Below, one piece after another: positions 54,272 through 63,576 of a stretch of 64,000 nt of DNA. Positions within the stretch are counted from its first letter, which is position 1. Every line of letters begins with the position of its first letter. Position numbers and translations under genes: made by a program. The stretch is from Bacteroidota bacterium (lineage in GTDB: Bacteria > Bacteroidota > Bacteroidia > Flavobacteriales > Flavobacteriaceae): NCBI GenBank assembly GCA_027592025.1, contig JAQCIQ010000004.1, positions 1 to 64,000 on the forward strand. The letters run 5' to 3'. The notes below the pieces were generated by a model, which saw only the letters and a program-made list of their open reading frames with translations, made no database searches and was not told the origin of the DNA.

Positions 54272-55489
54272 TTACATCTTATAAATCCAGTTAGCTGGAT
54301 TTTGAGGTTCAGTATCCTTAAAGACGCTGAAATTGAGCACAGACTTCCCGTTAGATTTATTTTTAAGCACTTTACCGATGGTCTGTTTGGCGCTGACTTT
54401 ATCTCCTTTTTTTACTGAAATCTCCGTGAGATTGCGATAAATGGTGAAATAGTTTCCGTGTTGAATCATGACAGTTGTATTGCCATATTTAGGGGCCATA
54501 ATAGCGTAAACCTCACCTTGAAAGACCGCCCTAACGTTCTCGTTTTCAGGAGTGGCAATGCGAACTCCTTGAGAGTCGATAATGGCTGTTTTGACTACTG
54601 GATGGGCTTGCTTGCCAAAACGGAGGACAACGACTCCCTTTTCAACGGGCCAAGGCAATTTTCCGTTGTTGGCGGCAAAACTGGCGGCAAGAGCTTTGTC
54701 TTCGGGAGTAAGGGCGAATGTTTTGGAGGTAGTCGATTTACCTGCAGCCGTGTTGGACTTTTCTCTGGCTAACCGGATCAAATTGGCTATTTCACGGTCA
54801 ATCGCGTTTGATTCTTGTTGCTTTTGACTGATTTGTTGTTCATAAGTGGTTAAGCTCCGCTTGATTTCAGCCATTAGAACTGCGGTGGTTTCTCTGTCCA
54901 ATTCAATGATTCTTTTGGCCTCACGATTGGCCTTGATCAACTTATCCTTATCCGCCTTCTGGGCCAAGAGAGCTCTGGTTTTATTTTGCAAATCTTCGGT
55001 TTGCTTAGCTATGAGATCGGCCTGTTCCTTCTGATATTCTGCGTATTGCTTGATGTACCTCAGCCGGAGATAGGCCTGTTGAAAGTTTTCTGCACTGAGC
55101 ACAAACATCAGTTTGCTTTTTTCGTTTCTCGCCTTGAAAGACTTCACGATCATCTCAGCGTAATCCTCTTTTCTTTTGAGGAGTTCTTTCCTTAAACGGG
55201 TAATTTCTGCCTGATTGTTAGCAATTTGTCTTGTAAGCCAATTGATTTGGTCGTTTGTGACCTCAATAAGGTCTTGGCGCACTTTCAGTTTTAAATCCAA
55301 CTCTTCAATCTGTGCCAAAATCGATTTTTGCTCTGTTCTGCCCTTAACAACCAAGTTGTTGATTTGGTCAATTTCTTTCTGCAAGGCTTGTCGACGCTCT
55401 TCCAATTGAGCCTGATTTTTTTGAGCCTGCATTTGTGTTGACGCCAAAATGACCAGTCCTATCCCCAGCAAAACATGTTTCCAAATCAT
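54272..55489 (-). CDS. EnvC/NlpD-like murein hydrolase activator
   Basis: 405 aa. A signal peptide (ending MQAQ) is followed by a long coiled coil (~25-245) and a LytM/M23 domain (~280-405). Key catalytic residues of M23 peptidases are changed: the final HxH is NFS in SVLNFSVF, and the first zinc ligand is not visible. It is therefore probably an amidase activator and not itself a peptidase, as for EnvC. Overlaps the DUF4292 gene by 4 nt. Confidence 0.9.
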   Translation of the reverse strand: MIWKHVLLGIGLVILASTQMQAQKNQAQLEERRQALQKEIDQINNLVVKGRTEQKSILAQIEELDLKLKVRQDLIEVTNDQINWLTRQIANNQAEITRLRKELLKRKEDYAEMIVKSFKARNEKSKLMFVLSAENFQQAYLRLRYIKQYAEYQKEQADLIAKQTEDLQNKTRALLAQKADKDKLIKANREAKRIIELDRETTAVLMAEIKRSLTTYEQQISQKQQESNAIDREIANLIRLAREKSNTAAGKSTTSKTFALTPEDKALAASFAANNGKLPWPVEKGVVVLRFGKQAHPVVKTAIIDSQGVRIATPENENVRAVFQGEVYAIMAPKYGNTTVMIQHGNYFTIYRNLTEISVKKGDKVSAKQTIGKVLKNKSNGKSVLNFSVFKDTEPQNPANWIYKM

Positions 55490-56262
55490 AAGGCCATTTT
55501 TTGATATCCTTCTGGAATATTAAAAGGGAAGTTGAGTTGTTGGTTAAAAGATATCGAATGCAGATTGAGCTCAACTTGGGTAACCTCGCTTCCTTCTGTA
55601 ACGGTCAGGACAATAATTTCTGGAACCATTTTTCCTCCGACATTTTGATAGCTCAAGTAGTTCACAATCACTTCTCTTTCGCCCACATTTTGTGACAAAT
55701 ACTGCTGATCAGCCAACAAATGATTGGGATTGATTCTGATGCGATAATCTAAGCCAAGGCTGTCTTTCGTCCTGAGCTGATATTGGGATTCGGAAAAAGA
55801 CAATTCCAATTCTTTGGGCGGGTAATCCAGTATGGCTTGACCCAGGAGGAGGTTTTGCAGTTGATTAAAATTCAAATCAACACCCAGCCATTTGGACAAT
55901 AGATCAAAACGGCCTTCGAAATAGGTCTGATCTAATTTGTTATAGAACTGCACTCCCTCAACTGAGACCAAAGCCCTAACAATGCCAAGGGTTGCATTAA
56001 GCCAAAGCTTTTCGTTTTTGTTCATTCTCAAGGACAACGTATAGCCCATCTCTCGACTATCATCCAAAATCGAGATCCCCATTTTTCCTTGAAGTGTAGA
56101 AAAACTAGCGATAGCGTTGTAATGCGACGCCAACAGTGTCTTGGCATTGACGTTCATATTGGGCTTGGTGTCGGAGGGCACAGTTTTAGAACCGCCACAA
56201 CCCAATAGAATGAAAGCTAAGGATAGGTAATGGAACAAAAATACTCCTCGCTTGACAATCAT
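55486..56262 (-). CDS. DUF4292 lipoprotein
   Basis: 258 aa with lipobox LLGC (GGS follows). The body, rich in beta strands, matches DUF4292, a Bacteroidota family with a LolA/LolB-like look (LQGKMGISI, LSLRMNKNEKLWLNATLGI, GVDLNFNQLQNLLLGQ). It may carry lipids or lipoproteins in the periplasm; this is inference. Overlaps both neighbours by 4 nt in the flippase-dut-TPR-DUF4292-EnvC run. Confidence 0.85.
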   Translation of the reverse strand: MIVKRGVFLFHYLSLAFILLGCGGSKTVPSDTKPNMNVNAKTLLASHYNAIASFSTLQGKMGISILDDSREMGYTLSLRMNKNEKLWLNATLGIVRALVSVEGVQFYNKLDQTYFEGRFDLLSKWLGVDLNFNQLQNLLLGQAILDYPPKELELSFSESQYQLRTKDSLGLDYRIRINPNHLLADQQYLSQNVGEREVIVNYLSYQNVGGKMVPEIIVLTVTEGSEVTQVELNLHSISFNQQLNFPFNIPEGYQKMAL

Positions 56263-57314
56263 TTTAAATCAGCTTTTTTTAGTCTGTACAAATCTACCAT
56301 TTCCTCTTGATTCAATCTGGAATAAGCGAAAATCAATTCGTCGTAAAATTGTGCAATCTGAAAATTACCTGGTATCACAAAGGCCAAACCCATTTCCAAT
56401 ATGGCGGAAGCCTCTTCCCATCGGTCAAGCTTGTTGAGCGCCGTGCCATTGAGCAAATACAACTTGGCCTGCGCAGGATAGTAAACTAGGCCTTCCTCTG
56501 ACAGACGCAAAGACTCTTCAAATTGTGACAATACCAGTTGGATTTCGCTCTTGCACATCACTACCCAAAGATCATTGGACAAGGCCGATTGTTCCAAAAT
56601 ACCGTATAATTCCCTTGGTTTGGTTCTAATAAATTCGGTACTAATCATTTTGACCAGTGCTATTTTATCTACTATGAGTTCATTTGAACTGGTCAGTGTG
56701 ACTCTGAGCGTTGACAACGCTTGGTCCCAATTAGCGGTTGACATCAATGAGCTAAATTCTTCCTTATTCAAAGACTGTTTCGGATTCATCAGCCGATCCA
56801 ACAGCCGTCTTTTTTCTTCTCTTGAAGGGGTATTTGCATACTTTGACGTTAAAAGACTCAAAGTCACATTGGCCTCCTCATAGCGCCCTTGTTCGATGTA
56901 AAAGGACACCAAATCCTCTTGGTAATCTGGGTGCCTTTCGGCCAACTTTTGTAAGATTGGCAACAATTTGTCCATTGCTCCCATATCCCCGTAAACCGTA
57001 TAGAGCTCATTGAGGATCCATTCGTCATCTGGTTGGAGAGAATTGGCGCTTAAAAAAGCTTGCTCAGCGAGATCGTAACGTTTCAAAACTCGCAAGTTTT
57101 TACCTAATTCAAAATAAAGTGCGGGTTCATCTGGTTCTTGTGCGATTGCCGTTTTGAGTAAAGCCAAAGCCCTGTCAAAATTTCCCAAGGCACGTTCCTT
57201 GATGGCATCAAAAAAAATAGCTTGAACAGTAGCCTGAGGTTTGCTGTCTAAAGGCTGGGCATTTAGCCTTACCAAAGAAATGAATCCGAAGAATAAGACA
57301 GCAAAGGTTTTCAT
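56259..57314 (-). CDS. Secreted TPR-repeat protein
   Basis: 351 aa. Signal peptide (ending VRLNAQ), then repeated 34-residue helix pairs, clearest at ~40-135 (ALLKTAIAQEPDEPALYFELGKNL, AEQAFLSANSLQPDDEWIL). TPR proteins are scaffolds; this one sits in the envelope gene run, 8 nt after dut. Partner unknown. Confidence 0.88.
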   Translation of the reverse strand: MKTFAVLFFGFISLVRLNAQPLDSKPQATVQAIFFDAIKERALGNFDRALALLKTAIAQEPDEPALYFELGKNLRVLKRYDLAEQAFLSANSLQPDDEWILNELYTVYGDMGAMDKLLPILQKLAERHPDYQEDLVSFYIEQGRYEEANVTLSLLTSKYANTPSREEKRRLLDRLMNPKQSLNKEEFSSLMSTANWDQALSTLRVTLTSSNELIVDKIALVKMISTEFIRTKPRELYGILEQSALSNDLWVVMCKSEIQLVLSQFEESLRLSEEGLVYYPAQAKLYLLNGTALNKLDRWEEASAILEMGLAFVIPGNFQIAQFYDELIFAYSRLNQEEMVDLYRLKKADLK

Positions 57315-57322
57315 TTTTTTAC

Positions 57323-57757
57323 TTATTGGTTACCAGTGCTTCCAAAGCCTCCAGAGCTTCTATCTGTGCTCGAAAGTACAGAAGCTTCTTCCCATATCAC
57401 TCGCTCGTGTTTTGCGACCACAAGCTGCGCTATGCGCTCCTCGGGTTCAATTGTGACCGATTGATTGGATAGGTTCACCAGAATAACCCCTATTTCACCT
57501 CTATAGTCTGCGTCAATGGTGCCTGGCGAATTCAAAACTGTCAATCCTTTCTTGGCGGCCAAACCGCTTCTGGGCCTCACTTGAGCCTCAAACCCATGAG
57601 GTAATTCAATAAAAAGTCCTGTTTTTACGACAGCGCGCTCTAATGGAGCTAATGTAATTGATGCTTCCAATACTGCTCTGAGGTCCATCCCTGCGGACCC
57701 TTCAGTAGCATACTCTGGCAAAGCCAATCCGCTGTTGTTAATGATTTTAATCTTCAT
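57323..57757 (-). CDS. dut: dUTP diphosphatase
   Basis: 144 aa, trimeric type. All five motifs are present: [36 protein letters not shown] and the C-terminal [10 protein letters not shown] arm. It removes dUTP and makes dUMP for thymidylate synthesis. Lies 9 nt after the flippase gene. Confidence 0.97.
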   Translation of the reverse strand: MKIKIINNSGLALPEYATEGSAGMDLRAVLEASITLAPLERAVVKTGLFIELPHGFEAQVRPRSGLAAKKGLTVLNSPGTIDADYRGEIGVILVNLSNQSVTIEPEERIAQLVVAKHERVIWEEASVLSSTDRSSGGFGSTGNQ

Positions 57758-57766
57758 ATGACGTGA

Positions 57767-59266
57767 TTATTTGGTTGCTTGGTTCTTGTTTGAAGCATTG
57801 CCAAAAATAAGCGATTTGAATTGTTTAACCTGTCTGCGTTCCATCCACAACACAGTAGAAATAAACATCAGTAAAAAGAGCATCCCCACATAAATATTTC
57901 CTCTAAAGTAATAAAACGAGACAAACGCTGCAATGGTGCTCATGGACAAATAAAACCCTATTTTGAACCAATTGTACGGAATTGGATATCGACTATGTCC
58001 AACATATGCCGAAAGCAAAGCCATGATGCCATAGGCTGAAAGCGTGGCCAAAGCTGACCCCTTGAAGCCTATTGAAGGAATCAGCCAAAAATTTATTCCC
58101 AAGGTAACTCCCGCTCCTATGAGTGAAAACACCAGCCCGTAGTTAGTGCGATCGGTGACCTTGTACCAAACCGAAAGATTGTGATAAATGCCCAAGAAGA
58201 AGTTGGCCAATAACACAATGGGCACTACCCACATGGCTTCCCAATAGGCTTCGCTCCTCACTATAACAACCTTGATGAAATCGGCAAAAACGACAACTGT
58301 CAAAAACAACAGGCTTCCAATCAGGACGAATAGCTCAAGAATACGCGCATACTGTCTTTGCGGATTTTGTTGATTGGCCTGTTGAAAATAAAACGGCTCA
58401 ATACCCAGTCGGAATGCTGTGCTAAAAAGAGTCATGAAAATGGCAATTTTGTAGCAGGCCGAATACATCCCGATCTGCACATCGGATTCCTCAGAAGGCA
58501 ACAAACGATCGAGTAGAACACGGTCAAAAGTTTCATTAACGGCAAAAGCCAAGCCAGCCACCAAAATAGGCCAAGCGTAAACCAGCATTGAGCGCAACAA
58601 TTTGAGGTCAAACTGATAACTGCATCTTCTGTAATAGGGCAACAACAGCACCAGCGTCAATGCGCTGGCAATGAGATTCGCAATGAATATATAATTGATT
58701 TCGAACTGTTCTTGAATGGCGAAATCGAACCATGAACCAGTTCTCTTCCAATGCTTTAATTCCAATAAAAAGAAAACATTGAGCAATAAGCCTACTGCGA
58801 CATTCGTGATTTTAATCAAGGCATATTTCTTGGCTTGACCCTTTGCTCTCAGATAAGCGAAAGGAATGACGACTGCAGCGTCCAAGACAAGAATCTTGGC
58901 AACGAGCGAAAAATGGCTTTCATTCATATCAAGCCATGCAGACAAAGTCCCCTTGCCCAAATATGACAAAATTAGAAAGGCTGCAGAACTGATTAGCAGG
59001 GCAATAGTGGTAGTTCCTTCAACCTTTTTAGGGTCTTTCTCCTTATAAAAAAATCTGAAAAACGCCGTTTCCATACCATAAGAAAGCAGGACATTGAAAA
59101 GAACGAACCAAGAAAAAATTAAAGATACTGTACCATAGTCCGCAACGGAAGACAACACCCCTTTGGTGGTGTAAAGCGGCACAAGAATAAAACTCAGCAT
59201 TCTGGGAATGACCGTGGCCAAGCCGTAAATCGTGGTTTGCTGAAAAAGTTTAGAGTAGAGCTTCAA
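57767..59266 (-). CDS. Polysaccharide flippase (Wzx/MATE-like)
   Basis: 499 aa with about fourteen membrane helices. The N-terminus FQQTTIYGLATVIPRMLSFILVPLYT is typical of the oligosaccharide flippase family in Bacteroidota. It would move a lipid-linked sugar unit across the inner membrane. First gene of the envelope run; the small lipoprotein gene ends one base upstream. Confidence 0.92.
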   Translation of the reverse strand: MKLYSKLFQQTTIYGLATVIPRMLSFILVPLYTTKGVLSSVADYGTVSLIFSWFVLFNVLLSYGMETAFFRFFYKEKDPKKVEGTTTIALLISSAAFLILSYLGKGTLSAWLDMNESHFSLVAKILVLDAAVVIPFAYLRAKGQAKKYALIKITNVAVGLLLNVFFLLELKHWKRTGSWFDFAIQEQFEINYIFIANLIASALTLVLLLPYYRRCSYQFDLKLLRSMLVYAWPILVAGLAFAVNETFDRVLLDRLLPSEESDVQIGMYSACYKIAIFMTLFSTAFRLGIEPFYFQQANQQNPQRQYARILELFVLIGSLLFLTVVVFADFIKVVIVRSEAYWEAMWVVPIVLLANFFLGIYHNLSVWYKVTDRTNYGLVFSLIGAGVTLGINFWLIPSIGFKGSALATLSAYGIMALLSAYVGHSRYPIPYNWFKIGFYLSMSTIAAFVSFYYFRGNIYVGMLFLLMFISTVLWMERRQVKQFKSLIFGNASNKNQATK

Positions 59267-59743
59267 CTACTGATCTTTAGGTTTTGGCATTCCAGGATAG
59301 TATAATGCTGCCCGTTCCTCAAGTTGTTCTATTTTGAAGTATCCAATCTTATTGAGGTAAGAGAAGCGAACGACGCAGTTGAGGTCAGTTTTTCGAGGAA
59401 ATTCTGGCTGATTCATTTTTGGCATCTCATTGCCATACTCGTCTATGGGGTCTGCAGACATGATCATATCGGCCGTTCCATTTTGATTAAATCGGGCAAC
59501 AAAGCCCTTTGCAGAGGGGCTCATCGCTTGATTTTGATCTTTAAATCGAACCGAGTCAAGAATGATTGCTGGGTTATCGAGTTGGATCACCAATTCATAT
59601 CCGCGTCCAGATGCCGATTGGCCCGAAACATATTCATAGAAATAGGCGTTAAGAATTGGTGCAGGTGGTAAGTCTTGAACGGTCATGGCCGATTTGCAAG
59701 TGGTCAAAAGCAGGACTAATAGAATGAAGGGTTTTGTGCTCAT
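59267..59743 (-). CDS. Unknown lipoprotein
   Basis: 158 aa from the ATG at 59743; a longer start overlaps a promoter box. Lipobox-like LLTTC near residue 15. The rest is beta-rich, with YVSGQSASGRGYELVIQLD and VRFKDQNQA, and no recognised domain. It is one base from the flippase gene and probably co-transcribed with it. Confidence 0.7.
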   Translation of the reverse strand: MSTKPFILLVLLLTTCKSAMTVQDLPPAPILNAYFYEYVSGQSASGRGYELVIQLDNPAIILDSVRFKDQNQAMSPSAKGFVARFNQNGTADMIMSADPIDEYGNEMPKMNQPEFPRKTDLNCVVRFSYLNKIGYFKIEQLEERAALYYPGMPKPKDQ

Positions 59744-59761
59744 AGCAACATAATTTGATAA

Positions 59762-59769
59762 CAAAGCTA
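59762..59769 (-). promoter_or_regulatory. -7 box TAGCTTTG before the lipoprotein-flippase run
   Basis: TAGCTTTG on the minus strand, 18 nt before the ATG at 59743; fits TAnnTTTG. Confidence 0.5.
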
Positions 59770-59837
59770 AGCAAAGTAATTAAGCTTCTGTCTAATGCAA
59801 GTCTTCAAAAATGGGATTGGTACAGTCCTATAGCGCC

Positions 59838-59868
59838 AAAAAAAGCGTCCCTTCAATAGAAAGGACGC
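59838..59868 (-). terminator. Rho-independent terminator
   Basis: Arms around 59845-59854 and 59859-59868 (GCGTCC/GGACGC core, one mismatch, 4-nt loop), followed on the minus strand by seven T. It ends the outer-membrane protein gene at 59911-60522. Confidence 0.85.
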
Positions 59869-59910
59869 CTAATAACGAAGGCAATTGGAAAATAGGCTAA
59901 CGGATATTTC

Positions 59911-60522
59911 CTAAAGCTGATAGGACAGTCCTGCGCTAGCTATCCCTTTATATCCAAATCCCAACTCTGCAAATCCAGCTAATTGTTTACCGACTCTGAA
60001 GCCCAGAGCTGTAATTTGAAAAGTGAAATATTGTGAAGATTGCCCGTTTTCGCCCTTTAGCATTAAGTTCGGTCCTAAGGTGAAATCAGTTTTTACCGAT
60101 ACTAATCCCAATCCTGCTCCAGAATACATTTGAAATACAGGTTTGGAGATGTAGCGGTAATCGGTCTCTACGGCAATCGTATAGGCTGTAGAGCTGTCCT
60201 GCCCTGCCACCTTATCATTGACGAGCCAGTCTCTGCTCAATGTTTGGTAGGCTAAGGTTGCTCCGACCATCCAGTGGTCTTTAACCGCTATTGCGTAGTG
60301 GACGTTATAAGCCGAAATTCTCGAGCCATTCTCGAAAGTAATTTTTCCTCCAGGGACGGTACTTGTGAGCAAGGTGGTGGTGAGGTCAGACAGCGCTGTC
60401 CGGAAATCTTCTAAAGTTTCAACGCCCAAACTGGCACTGATTTCAGAAGTATTAGCGGTTTGACAAAATGAAAATGATGAAATTAAAACAATGCTTAAAA
60501 GACTAAGTTTTATAGGTTTCAT
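59911..60522 (-). CDS. Outer-membrane beta-barrel protein
   Basis: 203 aa. Signal peptide (LLSIVLISSFSFCQT), then alternating hydrophobic strands with Gly/aromatic turns (HYAIAVKDHWMVGATLAYQ, VFQMYSGAGLGLVSVKTDF), ending AELGFGYKGIASAGLSYQL, a typical C-terminal strand with a near-terminal aromatic. Porin-like small barrel; function unknown. Followed by a strong terminator. Confidence 0.8.
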   Translation of the reverse strand: MKPIKLSLLSIVLISSFSFCQTANTSEISASLGVETLEDFRTALSDLTTTLLTSTVPGGKITFENGSRISAYNVHYAIAVKDHWMVGATLAYQTLSRDWLVNDKVAGQDSSTAYTIAVETDYRYISKPVFQMYSGAGLGLVSVKTDFTLGPNLMLKGENGQSSQYFTFQITALGFRVGKQLAGFAELGFGYKGIASAGLSYQL

Positions 60523-60586
60523 AAAAATGGATTTAGGTTAACGTGTCCTTCTTGGCAAAAAGTGTGCCATGTCAAACGGTGAACTT

Positions 60587-61441
60587 CTATCCATTCAAAG
60601 CCTCTGCCCCGCCAACGATTTCAAGTATCTCGTTAGTAATAGCAGCCTGTCGGGCCTTGTTATAAGTCAATTTGAGCTGGTTTCTAAGCTCGGTAGCATT
60701 GTCGGTCGCCTTGTGCATGGCGGTCATGCGCGCACCGTGTTCACTGGCGAAAGAATCGCGAATAGCTTTGTAGAGTTGGGTTTTTAAAGCCTTTGGGATG
60801 AGGTGAGAAACAATTTCACCCTTATTAGGCTCAAAAATATAATCGCTCTCAACTTTAACGCCTTCTGCGGGAACTAAAGGAAGGTAATTTTCGACCATCA
60901 CTTCTTGGGTGGCAGCGTTCTTGAATTTGTTATAGACCAAATCAATCTTATCATACTCTCCTTGCACAAATCGATTCATCAGCTCATCGGCAATAACTCC
61001 AACATTTGCAAATGTCAGATCGTCAAAGACCTTACTGTGGTTGGAAACCACCTTGTGTTTTTTGGAAAAGGCGTCATTGGCCTTTTTACCAATCGCCAAA
61101 TAATCCACTTGGGCATCCGAATTTTGTTCGGCAGGGGTCAAACTCGCCTTTATGACGTTGGAATTAAAGGCTCCACAGAGGCCTCGGTTTGAAGTGATTA
61201 CCACTACCAACATCTTTTTAACTGGACGTTGCTGAGTAAAATGACTTCCGCGATCCGAGTCCATTGTAGCGCTCAAATTTTGAAGCAGGTCTGTCAACTT
61301 ATTGGCATAAGGACGCATCGCAGTAATAGCATCTTGAGCCTTTTTGAGCTTGGCTGCAGACACCATTTTCATGGCACTGGTGATTTGCATGGTTGATGAA
61401 ACCGATGCAATTCTGTTCCGTATGTCTTTTAAGTTAGGCAT
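60587..61441 (-). CDS. atpG: F1 ATP synthase gamma subunit
   Basis: 284 aa. N-terminal PNLKDIRNRIASVSSTMQITSAMKMVSAAKLKKAQ and C-terminal LRNQLKLTYNKARQAAITNEILEIVGGAEAL are the two long helices of the rotating shaft. Last ATP synthase gene of this run; epsilon and beta are not adjacent, as is usual in Bacteroidota. Confidence 0.97.
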   Translation of the reverse strand: MPNLKDIRNRIASVSSTMQITSAMKMVSAAKLKKAQDAITAMRPYANKLTDLLQNLSATMDSDRGSHFTQQRPVKKMLVVVITSNRGLCGAFNSNVIKASLTPAEQNSDAQVDYLAIGKKANDAFSKKHKVVSNHSKVFDDLTFANVGVIADELMNRFVQGEYDKIDLVYNKFKNAATQEVMVENYLPLVPAEGVKVESDYIFEPNKGEIVSHLIPKALKTQLYKAIRDSFASEHGARMTAMHKATDNATELRNQLKLTYNKARQAAITNEILEIVGGAEALNG

Positions 61442-61458
61442 GACTAATCAATTGGTCA

Positions 61459-63033
61459 TTAATATTTCGAGGACAAATCTTTACAAACAGCGGTCAAGGT
61501 GTCTGTAATTTCGTCAGTTAATTTTCCAGCTTTTAGGGCATCTAATACATCTCTGTGTTTTGCATTCATGTATGCGATGAAATCTCTTTCAAATTCCTTA
61601 ACCTTTTCAACTGGAACGTTTCTTAGCAGATTTTTAGATCCTGCATAAATAATAGCAACTTGATCTTCCACAGTGTAAGGATCGTTTTGTGCTTGCTTCA
61701 ATATTTCCACATTGCGCTTTCCTTTTTCGATAACATTCAAGGTGGCTGCATCAAGGTCAGAACCAAATTTGGCAAATGCTTCTAGCTCGCGATACTGGGC
61801 CTGATCCAACTTAAGAGTTCCGGCTACCTTTTTCATCGACTTGATTTGCGCTGATCCACCAACACGCGAAACAGAAATACCAACATTAATGGCTGGACGA
61901 ACACCCGAGTTGAACAAATCAGATTCCAAGAAAATCTGACCATCAGTAATCGAAATTACATTCGTTGGAATATAGGCCGAAACGTCTCCCGCCTGGGTTT
62001 CAATGATTGGTAATGCGGTTAGGGAGCCGCCTCCTTTAACCACAGATTTTAACGATTCTGGGAGGTCATTCATGTCTTTGGCGATGTTGTCGTCGGCAAT
62101 CACTTTGGCAGCACGCTCGAGCAAACGCGAGTGCAAATAGAATACGTCCCCTGGATAGGCCTCACGTCCTGGAGGACGACGAAGCAGCAAGGACACCTCA
62201 CGATAGGCCACAGCTTGCTTGGACAAATCGTCATAGATGATCAAAGCTGGTCTACCAGTGTCTCTAAAATACTCTCCAATGGCAGCCCCCGCAAATGGAG
62301 CATAAACTTGCATCGGAGCTGGATCAGAGGCGTTGGCAGCCACGATAACCGTGTAGGCCATAGCTCCCTTATCTTCCAAGGTTTTTGCAATTCCAGCCAC
62401 CGTTGAGGCCTTTTGACCTATGGCGACATAGACACAGAAAACTGGCGCGCCAGCATCAAAAAATTCCTTCTGATTTAAAATGGTGTCGATACAAACTGTT
62501 GTTTTGCCCGTTTGGCGGTCACCAATAACAAGTTCTCGTTGTCCTCGTCCCACAGGAATCATTGCATCAATAGACTTGATTCCCGTTTGTAAAGGTTCAT
62601 CAACAGGTTGGCGGAAAATAACCCCCGGAGCTTTGCGCTCCAAAGGCATTTCGTACAATTTGCCTCCGATAGGTCCCTTTCCGTCGATAGGATTACCCAA
62701 TGTATCGACTACCCTTCCGACCATGTTGTCGCCCACTTTGATCGATGCAATACGTTCAGTGCGTTTTACTGTTGCTCCTTCTTTAATGCCTTGAGAAGGA
62801 CCGAGTAGTACCACTCCAACATTGTCTTCTTCTAAGTTCAAAACGATCCCTTCGAGACCATTCCCAAAATCTACAAGTTCACCATATTGGGCGTTCGACA
62901 AACCATATACTCGAGCGATACCATCGCCAATGGTCAATACAGTTCCCACCTCATCCAAGGTTGCCCCTGAATGAACGCCGTCTAATTGTTGTTTTAAAAT
63001 TGCTGAAATTTCAGCTGGTTTAACGTTTGACAT
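61459..63033 (-). CDS. atpA: F1 ATP synthase alpha subunit
   Basis: 524 aa. N-terminal barrel, P-loop GDRQTGKTT (near 170-178), and the alpha signature [13 protein letters not shown]. Non-catalytic nucleotide-binding subunit of F1. Lies 4 nt after atpH and 17 nt before atpG. Confidence 0.98.
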   Translation of the reverse strand: MSNVKPAEISAILKQQLDGVHSGATLDEVGTVLTIGDGIARVYGLSNAQYGELVDFGNGLEGIVLNLEEDNVGVVLLGPSQGIKEGATVKRTERIASIKVGDNMVGRVVDTLGNPIDGKGPIGGKLYEMPLERKAPGVIFRQPVDEPLQTGIKSIDAMIPVGRGQRELVIGDRQTGKTTVCIDTILNQKEFFDAGAPVFCVYVAIGQKASTVAGIAKTLEDKGAMAYTVIVAANASDPAPMQVYAPFAGAAIGEYFRDTGRPALIIYDDLSKQAVAYREVSLLLRRPPGREAYPGDVFYLHSRLLERAAKVIADDNIAKDMNDLPESLKSVVKGGGSLTALPIIETQAGDVSAYIPTNVISITDGQIFLESDLFNSGVRPAINVGISVSRVGGSAQIKSMKKVAGTLKLDQAQYRELEAFAKFGSDLDAATLNVIEKGKRNVEILKQAQNDPYTVEDQVAIIYAGSKNLLRNVPVEKVKEFERDFIAYMNAKHRDVLDALKAGKLTDEITDTLTAVCKDLSSKY

Positions 63034-63037
63034 GATT

Positions 63038-63574
63038 CTATTGTGATGTTAATACTCTTTCTAATTGGTTCAATTGATTGGTGATACTTGCATCGTATTG
63101 CTGATCGCCAATACGCAAAATGAATCCTCCGACAATACTTGGATCAACCTCCTGTTCCAAGTTTACAGTTTTGTTTGTCAAGGCTTTAATTTTGGTCAAT
63201 ACTTGTGTCTCCAAAGCTGGGGTCATAGGAACTGCAGTTGTGACCTGTGCAGTTATTTTGCCTTGCGATGAATCAAATGCCTCTATAAAAGCTTTGGCCA
63301 CGTGGGACATCAAAGCCATTCGGTTATTGGTGTCTAGTAATTCGAACAACTTAACGGTAAGCGAATTGACTTCAGGGAAACCCGCTTTGAGTGCATTCAA
63401 TTTTACACTCCCTTTGACAACGGCGCTCTCCAATAACTTCTCAAGGTCAGTTGAGGCCTTAACAGATTCTGAAATCAACACCATGTCGTCAAAAACGTAT
63501 TGAGCTACTTGCTGCTCTTGAGCAGCGCTCAACAGAGCTTTGGCATATCTATAAGCGGCGCGATTTCCTGACAT
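63038..63574 (-). CDS. atpH: ATP synthase delta subunit
   Basis: 178 aa, OSCP-like. [15 protein letters not shown] at the start and [33 protein letters not shown] at the end are hallmarks. It joins the F1 head to the peripheral stalk. 2 nt after atpF. Confidence 0.95.
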   Translation of the reverse strand: MSGNRAAYRYAKALLSAAQEQQVAQYVFDDMVLISESVKASTDLEKLLESAVVKGSVKLNALKAGFPEVNSLTVKLFELLDTNNRMALMSHVAKAFIEAFDSSQGKITAQVTTAVPMTPALETQVLTKIKALTNKTVNLEQEVDPSIVGGFILRIGDQQYDASITNQLNQLERVLTSQ

Positions 63575-63576
63575 GA

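Noticed and set aside
60540-60586. Terminator after atpG (TTGGCA...TGCCA)
   Set aside because: The stem is short and imperfect and lacks a T run, so it was not annotated.
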